Origin: Phaffia rhodozyma
Lineage: Eukaryota; Basidiomycota; Tremellomycetes; Cystofilobasidiales; Mrakiaceae
Assembly: GCA_014706385.1 (NCBI GenBank)
Contig: JACGZH010000002.1
Span: forward strand, 2,388,467 to 2,452,466
Direction of reading: 5' to 3'
DNA length: 64,000 bases
Position 1 is the first letter of the stretch. Each line of letters opens with the position of its first letter. Both the position numbers and the translations under genes were made by a program. Under the pieces are notes generated by a model. That model saw nothing but the letters and a program-made list of their open reading frames with translations. It was not told the origin of the DNA and searched no databases. Positions 1 through 12,185 of the stretch are shown here, one piece after another.

Positions 1-1665
1 GTCGATCACCACTTGTGCCTCTTGTTGGAATTCCAAAGAGAGTAGGGCATCTTTGTCGAGTCCGAGATGAGAAAACAAAAGGGACCATGAGAACATGGGG
101 TCGAATGAGGGAGAACCCGATTGAGAAGGCGGGGACAAAGAATGGCTTGTGGGTGAAAGAAGGAGATTGTCCAACAAGAGTTTGTAAGCTTGGACCTGAA
201 GTTTACCTATTGCATATTAATCAAAGACCGAAATTAGTGCAGTTTAGATATTCAAGAGAGCAGAAAGCAGAACACGCGCAAATCGACACATACCAGCTAA
301 CGACGCATCCTCTTTGGGCAGACTCTTCGTCTGTCTCGTTTTGGAGTCACTCAACAAGAGAGTATACATTTGTTTCTGCCGCCTTCTACGTGTGTTTTCT
401 TTTGATCCATCAGACCGAGAGAATGGTTCCAAAGGCTTGAACCAGTTCGTTATCATTTCACCACCATCATCCAAAGATCCATTCGGCTTTGGAGATGATT
501 GCTTTGTTTTGGATGTGCGGACAGTGGAAGAGCCGCTTGATGATGTAGAGAGCACCGAGATCGGCCGACGCTGAATCTCATCCTTGAGAACGTAAGCTGA
601 TGAGAATATCAGTCTTGAAGCTCAGCTCAGCATACGATTTAAACACTTACTATTATTCCCATGACGAGAAAACCGTTGATAAATCCCATCACGGGCATCT
701 CTCTCTACAAATTAGATGAAGGCTTAGGTCATGCTCAGAGTCAAGGACGACCTGAACAAGAAAAACTTACGCAGATTCCAAGAGTCATGAGAGCTTCTAA
801 GCTAGACAACATTGTTATGATCTACCCGAAGAACGTGCAAGAGAGGACGATCAGCTAGCGGCGCTTTGTCTGGCATAGATTCTTGAAGAAGAAGTTACCC
901 TCAAAGCCCAGGTCTCTTCCCGAGTAGATACTTTCACTTTGATTTGGATCGGATGAATCTCTTTCTCCAAAGCCGCATGGATTTTGGTTCCTTGTCTATA
1001 ATAGTACGATGTTAATGATTGATGACGGAGCCCATGATAGAGTATGAAAGATGGAAAAACTTCAACGTACTCCATGGTCTTATGGTTCTCGATAGCCCGA
1101 GACTGATCCAATTCGATCACATTTCCTTTCGGAGTGATAATCGAAGTCGGTCTCTCCGACGGGGGGAGGTGCTTCCTCCCAAGAAGACCGTACTGGTATT
1201 GGACCTCACACCACGTCGGAGCAGTCAAATCAGTAACTGAGAAAAACCCTCTTTTCCTGAATTGAGAAAACAAGCTTCGTTGCCTCGTTTTATCACTGGA
1301 AGGTCTCAAGTGGAGAGTCAGTCTTTCCACCGTGTTCCAGTTTAGATGAGAAGGATCGATACGAACGGCTCGTTACTGTCCACCTGCTGTTCCTTCCTCT
1401 CCAGATCTGGGCTAGCATCGCCATCCTCCATCGGCCTCGAGATGTCATTGTCTTTCATTTCTTCATTCGCTCTTATTGGCGTCTTGAATTGTAAAGCTTC
1501 CCTATTTTCATCCTCATCCTCATCCTCTCGATAGATTTTGTCGATGAGGGAAGCATCAGATTTATCGCTTGGAACGGCTTGTTCGAGAATATTTAGTCGC
1601 TCATAAAACGAAGAAGATAGTGGCAAATCGGGAAATGAGTCAAACTCGTCTGAATCTGATGACAT
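1..1665 (-). CDS. EXO5: Exonuclease V (EXO5/Dem1), 3' part beyond window
   Basis: Single-strand DNA exonuclease of the PD-(D/E)XK superfamily with an Fe-S cluster, acting in mitochondrial or nuclear genome maintenance. The start is the Met at 1665, opening an acidic N-terminal region (MSSDSDEFDSFPDLPL). After an intron near 1325-1400 comes the family signature SVTDLTAPTWCEVQYQYGL (about 1190-1250), whose Cys is a predicted Fe-S ligand, then GTKIHAALEKEIH. A downstream exon at about 330-555 carries QMYTLLLSDSKTRQTKSLP, the conserved LSDxKTR block of EXO5. Sequence at 1-240 still reads as a plausible later exon (LGLDKDALLSLEFQQEAQ), so the C-terminus lies off the left edge. Several introns interrupt the gene and their borders were not all fixed. 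The family call is strong; the exact nuclear or mitochondrial role is inferred. Confidence 0.85.
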
Positions 1666-2517
1666 CTGTCTCAAGCTGTACGAGACAAGAAGGATTACGC
1701 AAACGAGATCATATTTCAAAGCGGAATAGATCTCAAGAAGTGAAATTTGGTTGATAATTGAAGTACTTATAGGAACAATAGTTGATATGTGACGTCATCA
1801 ACCGACCAATCTCATCTTTCCCTTTTGTCTTGTACTCTGAATTTGGGCCATACTAAATAGTTCAAGTTGTTGGGTAGAGGAAAAGAGCATGCATCACGCT
1901 TGAGAAAAGCCGTTTTTTTTCTAAGTGTGAGAACTGAATGACAAGAACCAGAACAACAGAGAGAATGTTAGACATGCTGAGGAAACCCTCCTCGCTGGGA
2001 TGCAATTACGACCAAGACAAGAAATAGAACAGAAAGAGACGACAAGGAGATTGCGACAAGTAAAGAAGGCAAACAACAGGGAAAAAAGGAAAGAAAGCGA
2101 TACATCCGTGAATGAAGATGAAGTGCGTTGTGTCATGATGAAAGACAGCGGCTTTTTAAAACGTGAAAAGAAAGGGGTAACAAGAGCTAACGAACAAGCG
2201 AACTGACAGAGGAGAAACGAGATGAACAGGAAGCAAAGAAGACGAAAGAGATGTAAGACGACGAACAGGAATGAATGAGTGCGATAATCTTAAGCGTAAA
2301 AGATTGCATGAGTAAGGAAATGAAACCGGCCGTTTATTCTTGTTTCAAATTCGGATTTGGCTCTGCGTTTCACTGAGAAAGAGAAAGAACGATACACAGC
2401 AAGAGAGATAGAAGGTCCAGGAAGAGAATTTCAACTAAGGCATGAACGCTTGAACGACTCCTTTTTTGGTCATCTCATCCACGCTAAAATTTGAGTACGG
2501 GAAAGGCAAGGCTAGGC
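1666..2517. other. Intergenic: EXO5 upstream / desaturase downstream
   Basis: About 850 bp between two genes read in the same direction (both minus). It holds the presumed EXO5 promoter on the left and the desaturase 3' region on the right. The sequence is purine-rich on the plus strand. I see no convincing gene or RNA. Confidence 0.5.
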
Positions 2518-5500
2518 TCAGTTCAACACGGCAGACCACGCGCCTGATCGAGAGAACCTGAGTGAGAAAACGTACGAGTCGGCAGCGACGATTCCCATAA
2601 ATGCGACTTGGTCGGCGATGCTCTTCATCACGGATAGCGTCATCTTATTTCCTCTTTGGAAGTCAATAGAAAGCAGAAGCAAGATGGTCAATGGTCCTTC
2701 GGCGGCGGATTCGAACACTAACAAACGTTGAACGTACTCGACAAACCCGTAAGCGTCAAACGAGTAGCCATGCGATGTGCACCACTATAGCCATGTGATC
2801 AGAGGATGAATTACGTGGTTAGTGCAACGAGCTACTGATAAGATTACCGGAACGAGGATAACTCACCTCTTTGACGATGACTGTAGCAGCTTTTAGGTTG
2901 TGTCGGGGCATTCTTTGAGATCAGCCGCGAAGAAAAATGATCGACTCAAGTCAGATCACACTAATCTCATCAGAATAAATAATCATACGACCTACCTCGG
3001 GAAAAGATGATGAGTGGTCTTGAAAAGAGAGACAAAGATATAGAACGGTCAGCACGCATCGAGAATCAGTCGAGGAAACCCCAACGGCTCGGACATACTT
3101 GATGCTCAAGTCCGCCGAAGTAAAATCTGAGGGCAGGATGGATCAGAATCTATCAGACACAGAGTGTCAACAAGTTCTAGGTCAGTCATGGACTGCGCGT
3201 ATTCACGATTCGATCGGCCAAAGAATTTCAAACTCACATCCATAGTAGTCCGGAGATTGTGGTTCATGTGACTCTCCAGCACGCTATGGTTGAACCCCCA
3301 CAACGACTAGACACGTCAATCGAAGCAGCGGATGGATGAAAGGATAAGAATGTACACTCACCCTTTGTCTTCCATAGATCGTGAATAATGACTTTGAACA
3401 ATCTGTTTCAAGAAGAGTGATCGAGAAAATATGAGCACATCAATGCATGGATTCAAGAGAGACTTTGATAGGCGATCATACCTGAAGGTGAAGCGGACTG
3501 GCGGTCATGAATGATACGACCAAGAAAAATGCCCGAAGTTTCCAACTAGGAAAACTGGCGATGACGACTCCGCCGAACCAGTAGAAGAACCCAGTAAGGC
3601 ACACTAGCTCAAACACCCACCTATATAAAGCCAGTTGGGTCAGCATATCAGGACGTAGATGTAGATGTACGGTGGAGTAGACATACATTTTGCTTCGCTT
3701 GGCATAGATAGCCAGGTGCTGGTATGACAGAATACAAAGATTGAACCTGCCTACGGAAAGTAAGCAATAGTAGCTGAGATGTTGTACCCGAACGGCGAGC
3801 GCGGCCAATTTGTCAAACATCTTGTATTCTCTATAGCCAAACAACCCAAGACAGACATCAGTAAGCTATAGTCTGTTTTCAACCTTAAAATCACCAAGCG
3901 ATACTGACTTGTATCGAGTGGACCACAAGCTGCCCAAAGAAGCTTCGTTGAGGCAAAGGAAAGGAAGTTGCTGGACTGAAACAAACGATGGATTCGTATG
4001 CATGCGCGATCAACACTCATTGCACTCGACATCATCAGGGGAAAGTTGTAGGGCGGGATGGACTCACCATCAGGGTCATGTTCTACATCGTTGGTCATAT
4101 CTGATCAGACGCAGGCAAGATCAAGAAGAAAGGGCGTGGTTCCGACAGATGTTAGAGTACGACAATGATGGAAGAGAATTTGACGAGACGAACGGTGATG
4201 AATGTTGTGTTCGGCACACCACCAGTCTAGACTGAGACCTCCGGTGAAACAAGACAGGATGACACCGAGAAAGTTGTTCCAGAAGAATGATCCGTTAGCG
4301 ACACTTCGGTGTCCCTATTTTGATGACAAAAGCCAGTTTGTGCCAAAAAATAAAACAAAAATGAGAATCAAAACATAACGAGCGAGCACATTACGACAGA
4401 AAAGGATTATAAAGTTAGGACTGACGATATCATGGGCTGTAAAAGAGACCAGGTGCCAGTATACTCCTAACCCGACGGCACTACCCCAAGTGGCAACCCA
4501 AATTCGCCAACCATGGTTCCAAGCACCAGCATAATTGGTAGCAGCCCACCAACAAGCTAAGCTGATGGTCGCGCATACTAGGTACCGAACGATCTCGACA
4601 GAATAACCTGAGAGGAACGGAGGAGAAGCCATCAAGCCGGATTCATCGATAATAGTTGTTAGTTCTTTGAAGTTTTGGGAGGCCTGAGCTTCATCCTCGG
4701 TGAACGGCTGAATGACAACAGGGAATAGGTCGAAGTAGTTCAAAAGAGGTTTCGGAGACAGCTGTCGGGTGATCTGGTGGTGATGTTGTGAGAAGGAAAA
4801 GGAGTTAATAAGTCCAAATGCGATTCTGAAATTGGAGGGCAAGATAAAAACAAAATATTTACCCTGTTACTCTCATCAAGATCCAGGAGGCCTTGCCTTT
4901 CTCGGCCTTCGAGGAAGGCTCGTGTCTCTCCTTCTTGGACCCACCGGACAAGCTTTCCTTTGCCCATTGTTCCAGCGGCAGGGTGAAACCCAAGCATGGA
5001 CGGGGGCAACAGCGATCGGTAGGACTGAACGGACGATACAAGAGAAGCGATGAGCATATATGTTTGAATCAGACGTCTGAACGACAAGGCACTCACTCCA
5101 GCTCGAGCGTCTGCCAGCTCTCCTACACAAAACGCTTTGAGCAGTTTGATGGTGGATTTTGCATGTGAAACGTTGATCTGATCGGTGGCCTGTGAACGTA
5201 TGGTTGAACGATTAATAAATAGATAAGTGAAGAGAAACATGAAGCAGGAAGCAGGAAGAGATCACGTACATCTCGACCAATAAAATGAAGAAGCAACTGT
5301 TTCCCTCCGGGATGGGTAACAATCCAGTTGTTGACCTTGTATACTTTGAAGTCGTAAACGAGGAGAAGGTGTCCGTCGAGGATCTACGAATAGGAAGAAG
5401 AAATGTTTAGTATGCTAAAGATAAGATAACTATAAACAAGCGGCAGTTTCAGCCCCTTAAAAAGAAAGCAGTGTAAGTTTTTCTGAACCAAGATCACGCT

Positions 5501-6107
5501 TTTTCTAATTTTTAGTTTTTAATCTTTATTTCATTTGCTTCATTTTTCATTTTCACTCTCTCAGTGCTTTGCCTCTCTTTATGCCGCTCGGGAGCAAAAT
5601 TCATCGTTTCCCGCTCTGAGCCCACGCTGCGGCTAGCCAAAACGCTTTTCTCCAGCAATTCGAGCGGGTAACAGCCTGAACGAGATTTCCATTGCAAGAG
5701 ACGCCTGAAAAATAAAATAAAATAGTTGTGGGACTCACATCGTGTGCGATCGCTTCTCTAGTCCATAATTTAACTTCTCTTTGGATCTTCTCTCTATTTA
5801 AAGTGAGAGTTCTCTGTGTGATATCGGAGTAGTCTAGATGCTCGGTGGAAGGGACGACGGGTACTGAAACTGGTCGAAGTACTGGGGACGTATCTGGAGA
5901 GATCGGTGGCGAGATCGGATCTTTCTCAAGGCATATTTTCGAGTGAGACACAGTTACCGGCTCAAGAAGGGAACCCATCGTGAAAGATCCATCCGGTTGG
6001 GGCTGAGAGAAGTCAAACTCAGCAACCTCTTGACAAGGTGTGGCCACAGGAGTCAGGGGAAAGTCCAAGGGCTTGATCCCAAGATCCAGTGTGGAATGAA
6101 ACGACAT
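2518..6107 (-). CDS. Delta-8 sphingolipid desaturase, cytochrome b5 fusion
   Basis: Front-end desaturase introducing a double bond into the sphingoid base of ceramide, an ER membrane step toward fungal glucosylceramide. The start is at 6107 (MSFHSTLDLG). Near the end of a Pro/Ser-rich N-terminus the cytochrome b5 domain begins (REAIAHDV), followed by NNWIVTHPGGKQLLL at about 5290-5340, where HPGG supplies a heme ligand. Membrane segments follow at 4320-4620. Histidine boxes: GGLSLDWWCAEHNIHH (near 4210), then HDPDGESIPPYNF, ESHMNHNLRTTMDVS near 3250, and the third box assembled across introns as FGGLEHQ / TTHHLFPR / MPRHNLKAA (3110-2890). The HX3H first box lies in an exon I did not fully trace. 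The C-terminus ends at 2518. It has ten or more introns. Length and order fit fungal Sld-type enzymes; a front-end fatty-acyl desaturase is the alternative. Confidence 0.82.
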
Positions 6108-7422
6108 GCGACTGAACAGATGGAAGGGTAAGATCAAGTGTAGATGGATGGATAGGAACGGCCTTGCAGAGAGAATCGGAGACGAAAGGTGTGTGTGTGT
6201 GCGTAAGGGAGGAGAGAGACGAAGGGGGTTATACTGTGTGAGAGAGAGGAAGAGAGGGAAGGAACGAAAAGTATTTAAAATGCAGAGAGAGTTAGAAAGC
6301 AAAGAGGCAGGCCAAAGAAGAAAATGGGTGAAAAGCATGAGATCTGGTTAAGCCTGCCTCAGGACAGCCCCAATAACATCGATAAGAGCCCTCAAATGGA
6401 AGGGGTTTGGAGCAAAGATGCAGTAGGAGAGGCCATAGACACCGGCGTAGGCGGACGGGTCAGCGGCAAATAATATTGGAAGCGGTGCCCAGTACCATTA
6501 GTCGGGACAACAACAACAACAACTGTTAAAGCGCGACCTGAAAAGAACAGGATTTACACCTTATTGACAACGAGCCGTCCAAATGTACCCATACACACAC
6601 CCATAGACACACATGTTCTGTGGGACCGAGAACAATAAGTGCTGAACCAACCGACGGGAAACGAGGTCGAAAGGATCTCTCCTTGTGTTCCGCAGGCCTG
6701 CAGGCCTTCACGTACGCAGTAAATACAGAAACTAGGTCGGTTGTGAAGAAAAAAGTTCGATAAAAGCTCAATACCACACAACATTTCTCTTCACTTGCTG
6801 CTCAAAAACACATTTATTTCTGGGCCCCTGTTTCCTGGTTAGCGGGTTCCTTTATATGCGACTGTGCTCTAGTGAACGAGCATGTAAGAAACGACACGAT
6901 TAATGGACAGATCTGTGGACAAAATTCGCTCGAAATTAAGAAAAAGACAAAATAGCAGAAAAGGCGAGAACTCGGGCACGTGTGTCCGTCGGACGGTTGT
7001 CCGAATTGCGCAGTGAATTGTAAGTCATTAGGGAATTGACCCATGGAGGGCGCCAACGTTGTTAGTTTCTTCTGAGGTCGAAGAATGATTCGAAAGAAGG
7101 TGGAAGAGAAAGAAGTCAAAGATGAAGATGAGAAAGGAAAAGAGATAGTGTTGCAAAACTTCCTGAAGGATGTTTATATATCAAAAACCGGGCAGGGAGA
7201 GTCGTAAGCGAAGAGAGCGCAGGATGCGTAAGCCATAGAGTTGGCCGTTCCCATTGAGGCCGTTCGTACCCCGGAGTTGACCTCCGTTTTTTACGTAATC
7301 GGAATTGTTTAAATTCCCATGCTTGGATGCTGCTACCTATATGCCCGTATACCCATGTCTATGCTTTTACCGTCTCTTAGTCAAGCACAACCCACAGGGA
7401 CTTTGAGGATTGAGCTGGAAAG
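6108..7422. other. Divergent intergenic region, 1.3 kb
   Basis: Lies between the desaturase (-) and the Rpr2-like gene (+). It contains CT/GA-rich tracts at 6130-6300 and a small inverted repeat followed by six T at about 7272-7292 (CGGAG-TTGAC-CTCCG then T6). A 49-codon open frame at 6324-6473 (+) and an overlapping minus frame look conserved in style but have no recognisable homolog. No gene is called. Confidence 0.4.
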
Positions 7423-8418
7423 ATGGCCAAATCAAAACCAGCGGCAACAGCGAACGTACAACCAAATGTAAACCAAATTCCGAATAAGGATCTTCTCCTC
7501 AGGCTCACTTATATGCACCATGCAGCGACCTATCTTCACCAGGCCAGTGCACTCCTTCCTCCCACGGCTGATTTCTTCTCAGAACCGCGACGTTCCCACA
7601 AAGGCAAAGAAAGAGCGCTCATAGAGTTGAGACCAGAAGATAGAGCTGGAGAGTTGGATGGAGCTCAAGGTAACGCAGGAGGTGAGGAATGCCTATCCAG
7701 GCTAGCAAGACATATAGGTAGAGATATTGGCAGTGTCGCCAGACATAACCGAGCTCAACTGTGAGTATACAGAGCAGTGATAGTCAGAACTCTTCACGGC
7801 ATGCTCACATCTTTGCTATTTTGTTCCTGATCAACCGAAGGGATCCAACATTCAAAAGATCGATCTGCAAAACATGTCATACCGTTCTCCTCCCTGGGGT
7901 GACCTCGAGAGTCAAGCTCAAAGGTATGGTCTCATGATATATATATATATATATCTTCTCTTTATCTCTTCTTCTTTATACTGAAAACAGTTTTCCATCA
8001 AATTATATGTTGATCTTGTTTGAAACGCATCTACATATCAGCCTCGTCGTCTCATCAGAAAGTTCGAACAGAGGTCTGCACCCACTGCTCGACTACCCGG
8101 TCTGTTCCCGCGCCCCCGGTGTATTCTCCAAGTTGCGAAACAGAATTTCACTCTCTGCCACTCTCGTCAGAGTCAGAAGAACATAGCGCCCCCCTTGTTT
8201 CATCCTCTTTGCCAGCCAGGACGCTCAAGAGGAACAGACAGGAACGAGCACGTCATCGGGCTCTCTCTAAGCTAGCCGCTACAGCAAAGACCACTGACGG
8301 CTCCTCAGGCCGAAGAGGAGAAGGCGTAGGAAGAGGTAGGCTTGACGTCCCATTCTCTGAGCGTCTTGGTGTGGGTCATGTGTTGTACGAGGAGGGCAAA
8401 GAGACTGTCTCAATCTGA
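7423..8418 (+). CDS. RPR2: RNase P protein subunit Rpr2/RPP21
   Basis: Zinc-ribbon protein subunit of nuclear RNase P, which processes tRNA 5' ends; a related protein, Snm1, serves RNase MRP. Traced exons: 7423-7760, 7841-7923 and 8042-8418, with GTGAGT and GTATGG donors. The helical N-terminus (LLLRLTYMHHAATYLHQAS) precedes LSRLARHIGRDIGSVARHN. Exon 2 gives the signature DPTFKRSICKTCHTVLLPGV, which carries the first zinc CxxC pair. Exon 3 gives the second pair, CTHCSTTR. A basic, low-complexity C-terminal tail follows that is longer than in yeast Rpr2. The spacing and the KRSICK..C...L.PG motif make the family clear; choosing RNase P over MRP is inference. Confidence 0.82.
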
Positions 8419-9030
8419 ACAGGGGATGTATGTAGGTATATATGTGTGTCTGTGCGTCTGTGCGTCTGTGCGTCTATGTCTGTATCTGTATATATATCAA
8501 TGTGGCAACGCGAACTAGTAAGCTGGTATGATCTACTCTCTGAGCCTCCTGCTGTCTCCGTTGCATCCGTGTTACCGAATCAAACGGCACAGTTCTTCAG
8601 GCACACATTCACGTTCAAAGTTGACGGAAACAGGTAGGCCTGACGCGTCGCGTGTGAGAGAATCCGGTCAGGCAACATTTTGACGCGACTCGCCTGTCGA
8701 GCCCGCCTCCTTTTCTCACTCTGCCCTTTCCGTTTCCCTTCTGCCCTCGACCTTGATTCTTGTCCTTTCTCCTCCTCCCCTTCGTCCGTGTCTGCTCCTT
8801 CTTGGTCGTTCTCTTCACCTTGGTACTTGGATACGTTCTCTCCAGTGCTACCACCATCATCCTTCTCTCTTCACTTTTTCTACTCTCCCTTCCTTTCCTT
8901 TCTTCGCTCCCTTTCGCATCCGCTTTCTTTCGCTTCTCATTCTTGACCTCTCACCCTAAACGTTCACTCCCTCCCTACTTGAACATCTCAATCTCCAATA
9001 CACACACTCGCGTTCCTTCCGTCGTTCAAC
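8419..9030. other. Intergenic: cyclin B promoter and leader
   Basis: A TG-rich microsatellite (repeated TGTGCGTC) lies at 8447-8475. It is followed by a long pyrimidine-rich stretch (8690-8950) running up to the cyclin start, typical of a strong fungal promoter or leader. Nothing coding was recognised. Confidence 0.5.
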
Positions 9031-11240
9031 ATGGCTAGCGGCATCCCTGTGCGTATATCCTTCTTTCCTTTCCTAGTTTCGTCCATGTCTCTGCCAGCTC
9101 TCTTCTCTTACTACAACTCTGAATATTGCTTCATTTGTCGTTCAACTTGTCGTCGCGTTCCTGACCCTTCCCGTACTTTGACTCTCGCTCAACATCCCTT
9201 TTCTCTCTCTTTATTCTTTTCTACCTCTCAGACCACCCGTCGGACAACCAGAGTGACTCGAGCGACTGCTACCCTTGATGAAAACGCCCCACGGGCGACC
9301 GTGGCTGGCAAGACAATTAACCTCGTCGGCAAAGAAGCCATCGCCGCCCAATCTGGACCTTCGAAACCGACGATAACCTCGCGAGCAGCTGGTCTGTCCA
9401 CCCACTCGGTCAAAGATCCGAACGGCGCGATCAATGCCATGGATGGCGGCACGGGTGTCGCTAATGGAAAACAAGTTCTCGGTACTCGCAAACGGGCTGC
9501 CTTTGGCGAGGTTTCCGACCGGAACGGCGGTCCTGCCTCAAACCCAATAGGAGCAAAGGACGCTGGTAGGAAAAAGGTGGCTGAAAAGAAAATGACGGCC
9601 ACCACCGCTTCTGTTCCAACCAGGGCAACGGCTGGACGAAGAACAAGGACCAGCTTGGCAGCAGAACAGGCCGCCGCTCTCACCTCACATACTCAGGACA
9701 ACACAGACGGCACGGACGTCGAGACTGCACCGAGACGCCGGGTGCCTGTCACTACCCACCGAACCGCTACTTCCTCCTCTCACGCTTCCACCTCGACCAA
9801 CACTTCCGCCGTGCCTCGTCCTATAGTATCTACCGCGGCTCGCCGAACGACATCGACCGCTGGTTCAGCTGCTACTACCTCTTCGACGACTAGGGCGATC
9901 AAGCCCCCGCCACGCACAACCGCTGTCGACCGTGACGTATTTGACGCCGGCGAAGGTGACACCAAAGCCGGCTTGCCAGTCGAAGATGTTCTCGAGGCTG
10001 AGGAGGATGCCGTCCCTGCTAAGCGGGCCAGAACCTCGTCCCCCGTCAAACTTGAAATCGCTCATACAAACTCCAGATCCGGAAGCACGCTCTCGGAACC
10101 ACCGGCAGAGGTCGCGGCCATGGCCGCTCTAGCCAAGGCAGAAGAGGATGCATTGTACCAAGAAAAGGATAAGGACGCCGGATGGGAAGATCTCGATGCC
10201 GAGGATGCGGATGATCCGATGATGGTCAGCGAATACGTCGTAGATATCTTTAAATACATGCAAGAGCTCGAGGTTAGCGCTTATCTTTCCTGTGGCCTCA
10301 CTCTCCTCCTTCTATCTTCTTGTTACTGACCTGCTTTCTTTCTCTCTTGTCATCTTACTAGTTAACAACCCAACCGAATCCAGACTACATGTCAATTCAG
10401 CCAGAGCTACAGTGGAAGATGCGAGGAATTCTTGTTGACTGGTTGATCGAGGTCCACGGCAAGTTCCGATTGTTGCCAGAAACCTTGTTCCTCGCGATCA
10501 ACTTGGTCGATCGGTTCCTATCCGCTCGAGTGATCTCACTCGTCAAGCTTCAGCTCGTTGGTACGACCGCCCTTTTCGTCGCCGCCAAGTATGAGGAGGT
10601 CATCTGCCCGTCTGTCCAGAACTTTTTGTTCATGGCCGATAATGGCTTTGGTGATGACGAGATCTTAGGTGCCGAAAGGTATCTACTCCAGACGCTTGAC
10701 TTTAATATGGCATATCCAAACCCAATTCACTTTCTCCGAAGGATCTCGAAGGCGGACAACTACGACATCCAGACAAGGACGGTGGCGAAATACTTCATGG
10801 AGATTGCCTGTGTCGATCACAAGATGCTTCACCTGAAACCTAGTTTGATTGCCGCTGGAGCCGCCTGGCTTGCCAGACATGTTCTCAACCGAGGCAAATG
10901 GAACGCCAACTTGGTTCACTATTCGTCGTTCGCGGAGGATGAGCTTCTGCCGGCTGCCCAGCTCATGCTCAACTATATCCTTCGACCGCTTGAGAAGCAG
11001 GCCGAGTGTTTTACCAAGAAGTATGCATCCAAGAAGTATATGAAGGCCTCGACATATGTCCGAGAATGGGCTATTCATCGATACCGGACCGACGATGAGG
11101 AGTTCTGTGAGATGGAGGGCTTAGTGTTCAACCCTCCGAAGGGTGACGAACTCAGGTTCGATATCGAGCTGATGAAGACCAGACAAACCTCTGCCTCGGA
11201 TGGAGAGGATGGCGAGGGACATACAAACTCGGATTACTAA
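9031..11240 (+). CDS. B-type (mitotic) cyclin
   Basis: Regulatory subunit of Cdk1 that drives entry into mitosis. Traced exons: 9031-9048 (only six codons), 9232-10272 and 10362-11240, giving about 645 residues. The Ser/Thr/Ala-rich N-terminus carries a destruction-box-like element, RKRAAFGEVSDRNGG, near residue 95, with Phe where Leu is usual, and a second RxxL in RTSLAAEQ. The cyclin box begins near MRGILVDWLIEVHGKFRL, followed by ETLFLAINLVDRFLS and LQLVGTTALFVAAKYEEV, all hallmarks of cyclins A/B. The C-terminal cyclin fold contains AKYFMEIACVDH. Intron 1 (183 nt) has no in-frame stop, so its retention would insert 61 residues. Orthology to one particular yeast Clb cannot be set here. Confidence 0.96.
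9049..9231 (+). other. In-frame intron 1 of cyclin B
   Basis: GTGCGT donor at 9049 and CTCAG acceptor ending at 9231. The 183-nt intron is a multiple of three and contains no in-frame stop, so both spliced and retained forms stay open. Its translation is hydrophobic and Phe/Ser-rich, unlike the flanking protein, which supports splicing as the normal state. Confidence 0.7.
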
Positions 11241-12185
11241 ACGAATTGTTTATTCCCTCTTCATCACAAATAGGCCCCTTCTGCCTTTTTGTGTTACTCT
11301 TCAGCTTCTCTCCGGTCTCTCCTCTTCCTCCTGCTGGACAAGGGTTTTCGTTCGTCCACCCTTGTCCATCTTTGTTTGTCCTACGACTTGTATCTATGCC
11401 GACCTGGTTTTCCAAAAATTCTCTTCTTTTGTTCTTGCCTTTATTACTGCCTCTCTTTTCTGTTGTTCATTCGGAATCTCATCCATTCGATACATAACCA
11501 TCTGGTCCTAATCTCATTCAACCCTGGCGACATATCCCGTCTTTGTTCATTCCATCAATTTTTTTTTCAATAAACTCTCTGGCTACCCCTCCGCTTCCTC
11601 TGCTCGTTCTCTCTCTTATCTTTCCTTCTCCTCTCGTAGTTCCTCAAGTGCCACCCTATCTATTTCTTTTCCTTTTCCTGTGGCAAGCCGTCATTTCGCT
11701 TCTCGTTCCCTCATGGGTTTCGATACCTAGCTTGCTTCTTTTCTTCCTTTGTGTGTCTCTGCCCCTACACAATAAAGCTCCATTGTCATTACCATCACCA
11801 CCATCATCAAGCTGTCTCTCCTCTTTTTACATATGTTATGTAACTTCATATGCTGATTGCTCTCGGACGAAAGGGTCTTGTTCCACAAGAGTTCTTCGTT
11901 CATTTCATATCCTTACTTACCCTCCGACTCTTGACCTTTCGTCTATTGCTCTCTCTGGATGTACTTTCGATCGATGCAGTCTTCACTCAGATGAGCGGTT
12001 ACGATCATGGTTATAATCGAGTGTAACCATGATCGTAGCGGCTCGTCTGGGCTTTTCAATATCTTGCCCTTTTCACCATCAAAATCATCACGACCACCAA
12101 ACAAGAGAACACACCTTCCACTTGCACAAACCCCTAATACACCTCTATCTCTTGTACACGCTTAATCGCCTAGGAAGGAACCAAG
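11241..12185. other. Intergenic: cyclin 3' region and bL31m upstream
   Basis: About 945 bp, strongly pyrimidine-rich. It holds the cyclin 3' region, a long near-perfect hairpin at 11989-12048 (listed separately) and the upstream region of the next gene. Open frames here are low-complexity Phe/Leu/Ser translations and are not called. Confidence 0.5.
11989..12048. repeat. 27-bp inverted repeat (hairpin)
   Basis: Left arm 11989-12015 and right arm 12022-12048 enclose a six-base loop. The central 14 bases, TACGATCATGGTTA, match exactly on both arms. Three of the four mismatches are T in the left arm opposite G in the right, which would still pair as G-U in RNA read from the plus strand. It lies between a cyclin and a mitochondrial ribosomal protein gene, both on the plus strand. 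Confidence 0.85.

Noticed and set aside
6324..6473. Small open frame (49 codons, +) and an overlapping minus frame ending ...YGLSYCIFAPNPFHLRAL
   Set aside because: The minus frame has no start codon and no usable splice acceptor before its in-frame stop. The plus frame has no recognisable homolog or context. Both may be chance.
7200..7293. Candidate pol III gene: A-box-like and B-box-like words, hairpin and T6
   Set aside because: T-arm and other tRNA stems do not pair, and no known RNA fits. The hairpin is only 5 bp.
8680..9030. Overlapping 60-90 codon frames upstream of cyclin B
   Set aside because: Low-complexity Ser/Phe/Leu translations of a pyrimidine-rich leader.
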